Positions 53,692 through 61,372 of a stretch of 64,000 bases of DNA are shown here, piece by piece (position 1 is the first letter of the stretch; the number at the start of each line of letters is the position of its first letter). The translations under genes and the position numbers were made by a program. The stretch is taken from positions 28,069-92,068 of the forward strand of contig ONBT01000007.1 of the NCBI GenBank assembly GCA_900316075.1. The letters are read 5' to 3'. The notes under the pieces were generated by a model. The model was not told the DNA's origin. It worked only from the letters and a program-made list of their open reading frames with translations, and did no database searches. The stretch is from an uncultured Lachnospiraceae bacterium. Lineage in GTDB: Bacteria > Bacillota > Clostridia > Lachnospirales > Lachnospiraceae.

Positions 53692-54717
53692 TCACTCATT
53701 CATTGAATGGAACTTATTAAACAAATCCACTGTAATGAGATTTCGTTCCTGCAATATATCTGTAAATTTGGAAATTTCACTTTGAGAAAATCGTTTTCCC
53801 TTGTTCCCCGGCCATAAATTAAAGCCGGTCCAGATTTCTTCAAGGCCGCAAGGCCCGCCTTCAATTAGAAATAGTGATGTGGCCACGCCTTCCAATACAT
53901 GAGTATTCTCTATAGAATTCACAAATGCCAGCGACTCTTCAATCGCCGGGTGCATTTTTTTCAGTGCCGCTTCTGTCTTCTGACTGATGATCTGTCGGTA
54001 GACGTTGTCATACACTTCTTTCAATGTCTTGAATTGATAGTATTGCTGGTATTCATTAATGGAACGCATAGTACATTCGATAGAATATGAATACGGTCCA
54101 TACTTTGCCTTTTCAAACTTGAAATATCTCTCGTTCAGATAGTAATCCAGGAAATATGCAGCCTTTTGAATCCGAATTTTGCTGCGGGAAATCAACCCAT
54201 AATAAATATCAATCAATACCAAAGAAGACAGGTTCAACTTTGGAGGTTGCTTAATAGAGGCCCCTGTAGAAATTTCTGAAGGAGCAAACACATAAAAATC
54301 GTACTTGTCTTTCAGTGGCTCCAGTTCAGTTTCGATAATCCTGCGGACATCATCCCACCGCAGGCCTCCATTCCCGCAGCCAAGCGGCGGTATTGCAATT
54401 GCATGGATATTGAATGCAGAAAGTTCCTGTATCATGGCATCCATGCCGGATTGGATGTACTCCAGACGTGAAGGCTCTCTCCACTTGTCCTTGGTCGGAA
54501 AATTAACAATAGTACGGCCTTCCTCCTGAGTAACAAGTACTTTCCCCGGAGTCAGGTTGTGCTGCCTGCATTCTTTCACATAGAGTCTATTGTTTTCAGG
54601 AAAACGGGTTTTAAATTGATAAGCGATCCCCTTCCCCATGTATCCCTCACAGTTGACTGTATTGACCAGGCAATCTGCATCAGACTCCAAAAGGTTCCCC
54701 TGTTTGAAAGTAATCAT
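53692..54717 (-). CDS. darG: DarG-type antitoxin (macrodomain plus C-terminal domain)
   Basis: 341 residues. The N-terminal macrodomain (1-150) has NTVNCEGYMGKGIAYQFKTR and IAIPPLGCGNGGLRWDDV, the ADP-ribose binding loops that remove ADP-ribose from DNA. The C-terminal part (DIYYGLISRSKIRIQKAAYF and ECTMRSINEYQQYYQFKTLK) matches the DarG region that binds and inhibits DarT. It lies 34 bp after the toxin gene on the same strand. The region is AT-rich compared with the rest, suggesting acquisition. DarTG is a phage-defence toxin-antitoxin system. Confidence 0.9.
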   Translation of the reverse strand: MITFKQGNLLESDADCLVNTVNCEGYMGKGIAYQFKTRFPENNRLYVKECRQHNLTPGKVLVTQEEGRTIVNFPTKDKWREPSRLEYIQSGMDAMIQELSAFNIHAIAIPPLGCGNGGLRWDDVRRIIETELEPLKDKYDFYVFAPSEISTGASIKQPPKLNLSSLVLIDIYYGLISRSKIRIQKAAYFLDYYLNERYFKFEKAKYGPYSYSIECTMRSINEYQQYYQFKTLKEVYDNVYRQIISQKTEAALKKMHPAIEESLAFVNSIENTHVLEGVATSLFLIEGGPCGLEEIWTGFNLWPGNKGKRFSQSEISKFTDILQERNLITVDLFNKFHSMNE

Positions 54718-54751
54718 ATAGTACCGCCTTCAAGGATGTCCTAAAAAATAC

Positions 54752-55345
54752 CTAAAACCAGAGCGGTTGAATGTCTATATGAAATGGAGCAAATTCAACC
54801 ATTTCTGTGATGCGCTGTTTTATTTCATCATTTCTGCAATAAACAGCGAAAAAATCTGCCATTGATACTCTGGCAGGAGACAGGCACTCAGCCATTTTTG
54901 CATTATGTACATGCGAATCAGCTTCAGCATTATCCGCATATATGGCTATTGCGTCCCAATCAACTTTGTCAAAGCCCTCATCATATGAGAATAACTGGAT
55001 GTCGTCCCGGTCGGTTCCAAGCGGGTGCCCCGGTAGAATTAACCAGCCTGTCTCGCGGGCAAACTCTCGCTTCACAGTAATATACACAAATTCTGTATTC
55101 CGATGGCTGCCTTTCACGGCATAATCAAAAGGCGTGTACGGGATGAAATGGAAAGGAACATACTGATCTAACCCCATGAGTTCATCCCGTTCATCTATGA
55201 TTGTGGGATCAGCCACATCTAAAAAATGAATGTCTTCCTCAATATCCGCTCTTGGAAGAAGTCCCCGCTGAAAAATAGAGGGCAGGTTGTCAAGGGCTGT
55301 CAGGTGATATAACAATTTCCCGTCTCTTGCATTGTTCAGTGCCAT
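54752..55345 (-). CDS. darT: DarT-type DNA ADP-ribosyltransferase toxin
   Basis: 197 residues from the ATG at 55345, chosen because GAGGAAAGGAAG is just upstream. The DUF4433 fold is clear: LLYHLTALDNLPSIFQRGLL at 11-30 (His14 region), QYVPFHFIPYTPFDYAVKG at 61-79 and the catalytic Glu in KMAECLSPARV (Glu153). DarT modifies thymidine (or guanosine) in single-stranded DNA and blocks replication, which is reversed by DarG. Toxin-first order is normal. A consensus promoter lies 130 bp upstream. Confidence 0.9.
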   Translation of the reverse strand: MALNNARDGKLLYHLTALDNLPSIFQRGLLPRADIEEDIHFLDVADPTIIDERDELMGLDQYVPFHFIPYTPFDYAVKGSHRNTEFVYITVKREFARETGWLILPGHPLGTDRDDIQLFSYDEGFDKVDWDAIAIYADNAEADSHVHNAKMAECLSPARVSMADFFAVYCRNDEIKQRITEMVEFAPFHIDIQPLWF

Positions 55346-55439
55346 AGTCTTCCTTTCCTCAATACGGGATAAATAATTTGACAGCATTCAATATCAATCG
55401 AATAAACTGCCATATCATTTCCTGTACTATACTCAAAAC

Positions 55440-55507
55440 TCGATGATAATCGAATATATGTTTGCTACTATGGAATGAAGTATACCAACGAAAAGATTGT
55501 TTGTCAA
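55440..55507 (-). promoter_or_regulatory. darTG promoter and possible operator
   Basis: On the minus strand TTGACA (55507-55502), 17-bp spacer, TATACT (55484-55479). TCGAT/ATCGA, an inverted repeat at 55440-55453, lies just after the start site. Confidence 0.75.
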
Positions 55508-55548
55508 TATAAAATTAGAAACTGTGTTCTATTACTGCCCAGGTATTT

Positions 55549-57414
55549 TTACCTCTCCTGCCGGATTTTCCCACCCTCAACCCGGTAAACGTGGTCGCAG
55601 CCTTCGATGGTCGTCAGGCGGTGGGCGATGATGATCATGGTCTTCGTTCCGTGGAGATGGTTGATCGAATCCATGATAGCGGCTTCGGTTTCATTGTCAA
55701 GGGCCGACGTGGCCTCGTCGAAAATCAGGACCGAAGGGTTCGTATAGAGGGCCCTTGCGATTCCAATCCGCTGGCGCTGGCCGCCGGAAATCCGCACGCC
55801 CCGCTCTCCGAGCTGGGTGTCGAGGCCGTCGGGCAGGGTTTTTACGAAGTCCTCCATGGAAGCCTCCCGAAGAGCTGCCCAGACGTCCGCGTCGTCGATA
55901 TCTTCGGCCTTTTCGCCGAAGGCCACATTTTCCCGGATGGTCCCGTCCAGCATGAAGATCATCTGGGGGATGTAGCCGATCTGGGCCAGCCAGGCCTGAT
56001 TGTCGGTCCGGATGTCAACGCCGTCAATGGCCACCCGTCCGGATGCCGGCCGCAGGAGCCCAAGAATGATGTCCACCAGGGTCGTCTTTCCGGCCCCGGA
56101 CTGGCCGACGATGCCGACCGACTCCCCGGGAGTGATAGTCAGGTTTGCATGTTCAAGGACATTTTTGTCCGATTTCGGATAGTGGTAGACGACATCCTCC
56201 ACGGTGATGGCCCGGGACAGCCGGGGGAATGCTGTACCAACAGAATCCGCACCGGTTTCTGCTGTACCTCCGGCTCCGGTGTCTGCAGGCCTGTTGGCAT
56301 TTCCATCGGAAATCGCAGAACCCTCCGCCTCTTCCGTCCTGGCCTCCGTCTTCGCCTTCAAGTCTCCCGCTGCCAGAGAAATCTCTTCGCTGCCGGAAAT
56401 GGCTTTCAGGTTCTCAATCAGCTTGTCGAGCATGGGCTCAGTATATGAGATTGAAGCCAGGGCTCCTGAAATCCGGTTCACAGAAGGAAGCAGCCGGACG
56501 GCAGCCATAGCAACGGCTGACAGCATGGGAACGACCGTATTGAGGTCTGCTCCCTTGTAGATCATGAGGGCGACGATGATGAAAAATGCCCCCATGGAAA
56601 TGGCTTCCAGCATGAAGCGGGGAATGACGCCAAGGATGGAATTCTGACGCACGGAGTTGACATAGGTCGTCCCGGCCTTGTCGTAGTTCTCCTGGAAATA
56701 CTCTTCTTTCCGCTGGACCTTGAGCTCCTTGATGCCCTGAATGGACTGCATGAGCCAGGAATTCATGGCCGCCGCCGACTTCTGGTTGTTGACGCCTGCC
56801 TGATGCAGGATAGGCTTCAGGACATAGTTGATGAGCAGCATCAGGGCTATTAGAAGGACTGCGATGCAGAGCGTAATGGTCGGCGCAATCACAAACGTCG
56901 CGATGACCAGGGCAACAGAAACGACAAGCTCTGTAAACATGCTGAGCAGCTGGGTCAGCAGGGTGAAGACCTGAGAAGTATCGCTCGAAATAATCCGGAT
57001 GACTTCCCCGGAATTGACAGACAGGAAGTCCTCATAAGGCCGCCGGATGAAATTCGCCAGAATCTGCCGCTGCATGGCAAACATATTGCCATAGACAAAG
57101 CGGTATTGAATATTATTCTCGAAAAGGAGAAAGACGTTTTTGACGATGTAAAGGGCCGCCAGGATGAAGGCCAGGATCACGAGGAAAGTCCGGGGCGAAT
57201 GCAGGTCGAAGATGCGGCAGATGATCTGCACGTAGGGCTTCTGCATGGTCTTTTCCGGCTCCATCACAGCGTTCATGAAGGGCACGATCAGAGACACGGA
57301 CATGGTCTCGAACACCGCCCCGATCAGCATCAGTACACCAAGCTCCAGAATCCGTAGTTTCTGGTGACGGGAAAGGATGCTTCTGAATTTTTTGATGATA
57401 CGTATGACAGACAT
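55549..57414 (-). CDS. ABC exporter (half-transporter, PglK/MsbA-like)
   Basis: 621 residues. Six-helix exporter domain (1-330) opening ILELGVLMLIGAVFETMSVS, then an unusual low-complexity insert (about 350-400: EARTEEAEGSAISDGNANRP, then ADTGAGGTAETG), then the ATPase. Walker A is GQSGAGKTT, signature ISGGQRQRIG, Walker B VLIFDEATSALD. Exporters of this shape flip lipid-linked glycans or lipids. The O-antigen-ligase-like gene 3 kb away would be a matching partner. No strong ribosome site precedes the ATG. A TGAATAATGTAAA motif lies 15 bp upstream. Confidence 0.87.
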   Translation of the reverse strand: MSVIRIIKKFRSILSRHQKLRILELGVLMLIGAVFETMSVSLIVPFMNAVMEPEKTMQKPYVQIICRIFDLHSPRTFLVILAFILAALYIVKNVFLLFENNIQYRFVYGNMFAMQRQILANFIRRPYEDFLSVNSGEVIRIISSDTSQVFTLLTQLLSMFTELVVSVALVIATFVIAPTITLCIAVLLIALMLLINYVLKPILHQAGVNNQKSAAAMNSWLMQSIQGIKELKVQRKEEYFQENYDKAGTTYVNSVRQNSILGVIPRFMLEAISMGAFFIIVALMIYKGADLNTVVPMLSAVAMAAVRLLPSVNRISGALASISYTEPMLDKLIENLKAISGSEEISLAAGDLKAKTEARTEEAEGSAISDGNANRPADTGAGGTAETGADSVGTAFPRLSRAITVEDVVYHYPKSDKNVLEHANLTITPGESVGIVGQSGAGKTTLVDIILGLLRPASGRVAIDGVDIRTDNQAWLAQIGYIPQMIFMLDGTIRENVAFGEKAEDIDDADVWAALREASMEDFVKTLPDGLDTQLGERGVRISGGQRQRIGIARALYTNPSVLIFDEATSALDNETEAAIMDSINHLHGTKTMIIIAHRLTTIEGCDHVYRVEGGKIRQER

Positions 57415-57456
57415 ATAGTTGTTTTATGAATAATGTAAAACGCCAAGAGCGGATGC

Positions 57457-57546
57457 TCAGCCATAGTGATACCTGCACGCGAGTATGCTTACCGTCTCAC
57501 CTTCGAGCCGGTAAATCAGCCGGTCCTTTTCATTGATCCGCCGCAG
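57457..57546 (-). pseudogene. C-terminal fragment of a YoeB-type toxin
   Basis: A frame reads LRRINEKDRLIYRLEGETVS and then ILACRYHYG and stop. That is the last ~29 residues of YoeB (normally about 85), including the conserved RRIN.KDRL and C.YHY end with the catalytic His. The N-terminal two thirds are missing, and the fragment is fused out of frame to the end of the antitoxin gene. A deletion seems to have joined the two, so no active toxin should be made. Confidence 0.8.
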
Positions 57547-57773
57547 GGTTTCACAGCCTCCAGCTGCTTCCTGGACTCTATAAGCCAGTCATAATTTGCC
57601 GTGTTGCCCATCAGGTATACATTTTCCAAAAGATTGTTGTAGACCTCTTCTGACAGGAGGACCACATTGCGGTTTTTCTTTCGCGTAATGAAAACCGGGT
57701 CGTAATTGTCCGTCACATCGTCCATATACGTCTTCATGTGGTCCCGGAACTGGGTATAATTAATCGCAGTCAT
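57516..57773 (-). CDS. YefM/Phd-type antitoxin (orphaned)
   Basis: 85 residues. MTAINYTQFRDHMKTYMDDV, then DPVFITRKKNRNVVLLSEEV and NNLLENVYLMGNTANYDWLI is a YefM antitoxin, which binds its operator and neutralises YoeB. The last ~10 residues (PCGGSMKRTG) are read out of frame from yoeB sequence, so the natural C-terminus is lost. GAGG lies before the ATG. It may still act as a repressor or as an anti-toxin for copies elsewhere. Confidence 0.85.
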   Translation of the reverse strand: MTAINYTQFRDHMKTYMDDVTDNYDPVFITRKKNRNVVLLSEEVYNNLLENVYLMGNTANYDWLIESRKQLEAVKPCGGSMKRTG

Positions 57774-57960
57774 GGAATACCTCCTTGGCCCCCAACATAA
57801 AGTACAGAATACTGTACGTCAACAGCAAAGCCTCAGCCGACTCCCGTATGTGGTACAGCATGGTCGATTTGCCGACCTGCCGCTGGCCGCACACCATAAC
57901 CACCGGATACGACGCAGACGCTTTCCGGATCTGCTCTTTCATGTGTCGTTTGATATCCAT
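57760..57960 (-). pseudogene. N-terminal fragment of an AAA_14/DUF4143-type ATPase
   Basis: MDIKRHMKEQIRKASASYPV, then CGQRQVGKSTMLYHI is the start of an AAA+ ATPase (Walker A GQRQVGKST); such proteins are normally about 400 residues. After 43 residues the match fails and the frame runs into the YefM upstream region. Remains of a larger gene. Confidence 0.7.
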
Positions 57961-57991
57961 AGGATGCCTCCGAGCTTTCTAAAGTCTCACT

Positions 57992-58117
57992 TTATTTTGC
58001 TCGGATTTCTGATGGAGTTAACCGATAATAATCGCTTTCAAGAACGGCTGCAAGCCATTCCTTTTTTGCATCTTCAGAATAGCCTTCATCTTCAATCAAG
58101 AACTTTATAAAATGTGC
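57992..58117 (-). pseudogene. Open frame continuing after the DUF1829 stop (gene remnant)
   Basis: After the TGA of the DUF1828/1829 protein the same frame stays open for 41 codons and looks protein-like (IEDEGYSEDAKKEWLAAVLE, then YYRLTPSEIRAK). No ATG is present; a TTG is possible. It may be the tail of another lost gene, or a tail cut off by a nonsense mutation. Confidence 0.35.
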
Positions 58118-58882
58118 TCAGGATGCCAGACGCTCGACAAAATCCTCACGCTCAGACCAGAACACCGGTGAGATTTCATATTCGGAAAGAGCATGGATGG
58201 CATCCTCCGATTTTCTCTCCTCATCCCGGATAAATGTATACAAGCGTGAATCCTCTGTCCGGGCAGCTTTTGTATCATTCCAGGTAAAAATAATGCTCCT
58301 GGCAGCGTCCGGTGTAATCTGTCCGACCGTTTTGATCAGTCGCTCCGGATATTTTCCGGAGTGTGGAATGACGAAATCATAATTTGCCTGAAGTTTGCTC
58401 TTCCCAACAAAAGAGATATTCTCCACATAACGCACATCTCTGGATTCCAAAAATCCTTTCACATCCTCCAGAAATACCGACTGCACATTATTTTTGGACA
58501 GATAATACATATCGTCCACTTTCAGTATGCACTGGGTAAGCAGGTGTTTTTTCAACGCTAATTCATCCAATGTGCCTTCAATGCACAATGCCGAATCATC
58601 AGACATCGTCACACCATAGGCCGTCAAAACCGAAGTCAGCAGAGCTTTTCGGCTGGGACTCCCGGTCACATCAAACCCGCTCATCTTCAGGTCAGAAATA
58701 GTCCAGCCATCATCCGTAATCCGATACCCCGCTTCTCCCAGCCGGATGACATAAATATCCATATAGTCATTGTTCCGGTTCATGTAAGGTAGCGTCAGGC
58801 GGGAAACGTCATCATTGATTCGGTGCTGATCTATATTCTCTGCCAGCCAGTTCAGATATTTTTCCTTGAAATCAATGCTCAT
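58118..58882 (-). CDS. DUF1828/DUF1829 protein
   Basis: 254 residues from the ATG at 58882, with AGAGGG upstream. The N-terminal half (LTLPYMNRNNDYMDIYVIRL, then YRITDDGWTISDLKMSGFDV) matches DUF1828. The C-terminal half (YDFVIPHSGKYPERLIKTVG, then IIFTWNDTKAARTEDSRLYT) matches DUF1829. The pair is found in mobile or defence-rich regions of Firmicutes, function not known. The start overlaps the stop of the upstream DUF6978-like gene (TGATG), so the two are coupled. Confidence 0.82.
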   Translation of the reverse strand: MSIDFKEKYLNWLAENIDQHRINDDVSRLTLPYMNRNNDYMDIYVIRLGEAGYRITDDGWTISDLKMSGFDVTGSPSRKALLTSVLTAYGVTMSDDSALCIEGTLDELALKKHLLTQCILKVDDMYYLSKNNVQSVFLEDVKGFLESRDVRYVENISFVGKSKLQANYDFVIPHSGKYPERLIKTVGQITPDAARSIIFTWNDTKAARTEDSRLYTFIRDEERKSEDAIHALSEYEISPVFWSEREDFVERLAS

Positions 58883-59331
58883 CACATGACCCTCTGTACA
58901 TTGGAACTGTCGATATGGCAGTAAGCGCAAAACTGGTCCCAAATATTCATGAAATCATAATTCGTCGTATTCAGAATGTCAGAAATTTCATACGCCCAGG
59001 GCAGATTTCGATTCTCATCCCCAGTCCCGTCCGCTTGGTAGATATGAATATGATTTCTTGAAACCTTCGTCCCATCGGGATTTCGATGCGGTGGACTATC
59101 AATATCTACCCGAACGAGAGGCAGTTTCGTTCTTTGATGGCGATTCTGAAGAGAGTATTTGCTCAATTCAATCTTGCCGCTCCGATTCACGTCCAGAACG
59201 AACCGCTCATCAGAAGGTCTGTTGATCAAGTCAAACGCATCCCGGTTCCCTGGCAACGGAAGGCTCACTTGAGGCTGAGTAAATTCCTTCTCCAACTTCA
59301 GTAGATATTGAAATTCGTCATGGGTCAACAT
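58882..59331 (-). CDS. DUF6978-like partner of the DUF1828 protein
   Basis: 149 residues from the ATG at 59331 (CGAGG eight bases upstream); an ATG at 59349 would add six. It reads MLTHDEFQYLLKLEKEFTQP, with FVLDVNRSGKIELSKYSLQN and HIHIYQADGTGDENRNLPWA. The compact, His-rich RNHIHIYQ strand is characteristic of the DUF6978 family. Translationally coupled to the DUF1828 gene. The two-gene arrangement and neighbourhood suggest a toxin-antitoxin or defence cassette, which is inference only. Confidence 0.7.
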   Translation of the reverse strand: MLTHDEFQYLLKLEKEFTQPQVSLPLPGNRDAFDLINRPSDERFVLDVNRSGKIELSKYSLQNRHQRTKLPLVRVDIDSPPHRNPDGTKVSRNHIHIYQADGTGDENRNLPWAYEISDILNTTNYDFMNIWDQFCAYCHIDSSNVQRVM

Positions 59332-59405
59332 TGCAAGAACCTCGTACATGGCGGCAAACTAATGTTCGATATAACTATACTCTCATTTCTCCCATGTGTC
59401 AAGCC

Positions 59406-59704
59406 CTACCATCTCCCCCTGCACTCCGCCTCAAGCCCTCCGTCCAGGTCCGCGAGAAGCTTCTCCGCGACAGCTTCCTAAATCTCTACCAGACTCGCGC
59501 TCTCCTTCGCCGACTCCTGAAACCCCCGCACATACATGAATAATATAAAGCCCCAACCGAAGGATTATCTCCCAGTTCCTGCACCAGCTTCTTCAGAAGC
59601 TCCGCCGGGTGCTTTGAAGGATAGGCAGGACCGTTTGCATTGACCAAAACAGTAATCGCATGAATGACGGTGGATTTTGTAGAAGCGTTCATAGCTTTTT
59701 GCAT
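59406..59704 (-). pseudogene. Decayed copy of the gene at 60558
   Basis: The first 64 residues (MNASTKSTVIHAITVLVNAN, then ELLKKLVQELGDNPSVGALY) align with the start of the 247-residue protein at 60558-61301 at high identity. A frameshift then follows in GGF. The next codons read QESAKESASLVEI in another frame, then a stop, then EAVAEKLLADLDGGLEAECR and GRW, which matches the far C-terminus of the intact copy. About 130 central codons are missing. Frameshift, stop and internal deletion together show a dead duplicate. Confidence 0.82.
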
Positions 59705-59722
59705 CTATTGTATATATTTTTC

Positions 59723-59828
59723 TCAATCACCATAAAATACTGCAATTGGATTCACAATATACAGCGTCTGAGCATTAGAGGGAAGCATACCTATGATGTA
59801 GTCGCCAAAAGTCCAGATTGAACCGACT
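59723..59828 (-). other. Gap with a start-less protein-like frame
   Basis: Between the decayed copy and vapC a frame with no start codon reads WTFGDYIIGMLPSNAQTLYI, then VNPIAVFYGD and stop. It could be a gene remnant or chance. Nothing else is seen here. Confidence 0.25.
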
Positions 59829-60245
59829 CTACAAATCTCCCGGTTCCCTCCATGTCGTAACGGAAAGCCCCGGGACATCCTGAAAATCCTTGATATTGTC
59901 CGTCACCAATATATCTCCCCTGCTTCGCGCGTGAGCGGCAATCATCCGGTCCCGGTCATGGGCCGGCTGGTAAGTTCCAGCCTTTTTCAATTCAGCAAGC
60001 AGAAGGCCGAAATTTTCGGCGGCCGTCATATCAAAAGGGAAAATACGAATACCGGCAAGAATCATCCGGATAGCTTCTCGATTCTGCTCCGGCCGGGAAC
60101 TATTCTCTATGCCATATACCAACTCTGCATACGTCACGGCTGAGATGCAGACATCATGTCCCACATGTTCTGCCAACTTTCCCGCACATGAAGAGTCCGG
60201 ATGACGCAGAGAAAAAATAATAATATTGGTATCCAGCATATACAT
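59829..60245 (-). CDS. vapC: VapC-type PIN-domain toxin
   Basis: 138 residues from the ATG at 60245. PIN RNase motifs: MLDTNIIIFSLR (first Asp), VTYAELVYGIENS (Glu), HDRDRMIAAHARSRGDILVT (Asp), VTDNIKDF (last Asp). It cleaves tRNA or rRNA when free of antitoxin. One base separates it from the vapB stop codon, so the pair is translated together. Confidence 0.92.
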   Translation of the reverse strand: MYMLDTNIIIFSLRHPDSSCAGKLAEHVGHDVCISAVTYAELVYGIENSSRPEQNREAIRMILAGIRIFPFDMTAAENFGLLLAELKKAGTYQPAHDRDRMIAAHARSRGDILVTDNIKDFQDVPGLSVTTWREPGDL

Positions 60246-60246
60246 G

Positions 60247-60498
60247 TCAAAGGACCACTCTCTCATTTGGCAGTTCTTCCGGGCGGCCATCCGCAAGGAA
60301 ATCGTCGGTCAGCAGGTCAAGCCCCTTCTGAAACGTGCTTTTTAAAGATTTCCGGGGAACCAGAATAATTGCATCTCCTACCTTGTTTATATAAAGCTCT
60401 TCATTATTCTCGGGGAAGCGATACTCTTTGGGAATACGCACCGCCTGGCTTCTGCCGGACATAAAAGCTTTTGTGGTTACAGGGATTTCATCTGCCAT
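60247..60498 (-). CDS. vapB: VapB-type antitoxin (AbrB-like)
   Basis: 83 residues from the ATG at 60498 with AGGAGG eight bases upstream. MADEIPVTTKAFMSGRSQAV, then RIPKEYRF is the AbrB/SpoVT swapped-hairpin DNA-binding fold, as in VapB/MazE-type antitoxins. The C-terminus, which normally threads into the PIN toxin, is present. A promoter with a perfect palindrome sits right upstream, suiting autorepression. Confidence 0.9.
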   Translation of the reverse strand: MADEIPVTTKAFMSGRSQAVRIPKEYRFPENNEELYINKVGDAIILVPRKSLKSTFQKGLDLLTDDFLADGRPEELPNERVVL

Positions 60499-60521
60499 GT
60501 CAATCACCTCCTATAATATGT

Positions 60522-60549
60522 ATTATATCATGATATATTCAAGTGACAA
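60522..60549 (-). promoter_or_regulatory. vapBC promoter with palindromic operator
   Basis: On the minus strand TTGTCA (60549-60544), 16-bp spacer, TATAAT (60527-60522). The 14-bp palindrome TATATCATGATATA (60524-60537) overlaps the -10 box and is the natural site for VapB/VapBC binding. Confidence 0.8.
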
Positions 60550-60557
60550 GAGGTTCC

Positions 60558-61301
60558 CTACCATCTCCCCTTCCCGCAATACGGCTCAAACCCCTCGTCG
60601 CTGCCCTCGTACGTGATGTCAAAAGCCTCCAGCCCGTACCTGGGGCAGATCTGCTTCATGTCATACTCGAAGTCATAGTCCTCCACCACCGGCTCGTAGT
60701 AGTCGTCATCCTCGCAGAATTCCTCGAACTCTCCGTCCAGGTCGGCACAAAGCTGCTTCGCGATGGCCTCCTGAATCTCTTCCAGCGAGCAGTAAGCGAA
60801 ATTTGGTAGGGCCTTCTGCAGCACAGTAAGCAGTTTCTTCCGGTCCGCCACCCGCAGCATGGCTTCCCCGTGCCCGTTGCATCCAACGAAGCCATCGCGG
60901 CAGGTCCATTCGGCTTCCCCGTCCCAGACAAATGGCCAGTCCTCTAACCCGCAGAGGTCTTCAAACGCCGCATTCTTCGCCTTCTTCAGCCGGGTGAGAT
61001 TGTCTGGTGAATAGACTTCCTTCAGAATGCCCACCAGTTCTTCCGCGTAAGCCTTCTTGAAGGCACACCTCGTCTGAATCAGCGCAGTCAGGCTTTCCAG
61101 GCTCACGCTCTTCTTCGCAGCCTCCTTGAAAATCCCGCACAGGCATAAATAATATAAAGCCCCGACCAAAGGATCGTCTCCCAGTTCCTGCACTAGGTGG
61201 TCAAGAAGCTCCTGCGGGTACTTTGAGGGATGGGCAGGGCCATTGGTGTTGATGAGGGAGGTAATTGCTTGTATGGCGGAGGATTTTGTGGAAGAGTTCA
61301 T
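60558..61301 (-). CDS. 247-residue protein of unknown function (intact copy of a duplicated gene)
   Basis: Begins MNSSTKSSAIQAITSLINTN. It has two parts: a helical N-terminal ~110 residues (ELLDHLVQELGDDPLVGALY, then FKEAAKKSVSLESLTALIQT) and a very acidic C-terminus (FEEFCEDDDYYEPVVEDYDF, then EPYCGKGRW). WPFVWDGEAEWTCRDGFVGC in the middle contains paired Trp and Cys residues. I recognise no domain. A decayed paralogue lies 0.9 kb away, on the other side of vapBC. The ribosome site is weak. Confidence 0.75.
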   Translation of the reverse strand: MNSSTKSSAIQAITSLINTNGPAHPSKYPQELLDHLVQELGDDPLVGALYYLCLCGIFKEAAKKSVSLESLTALIQTRCAFKKAYAEELVGILKEVYSPDNLTRLKKAKNAAFEDLCGLEDWPFVWDGEAEWTCRDGFVGCNGHGEAMLRVADRKKLLTVLQKALPNFAYCSLEEIQEAIAKQLCADLDGEFEEFCEDDDYYEPVVEDYDFEYDMKQICPRYGLEAFDITYEGSDEGFEPYCGKGRW

Positions 61302-61372
61302 GATAGTAGCCAGTGCCTTTCAATCAAACTTATAGGCCCAGAAAACGAGAGAGTAAGAGAGATTGCAAAAAA

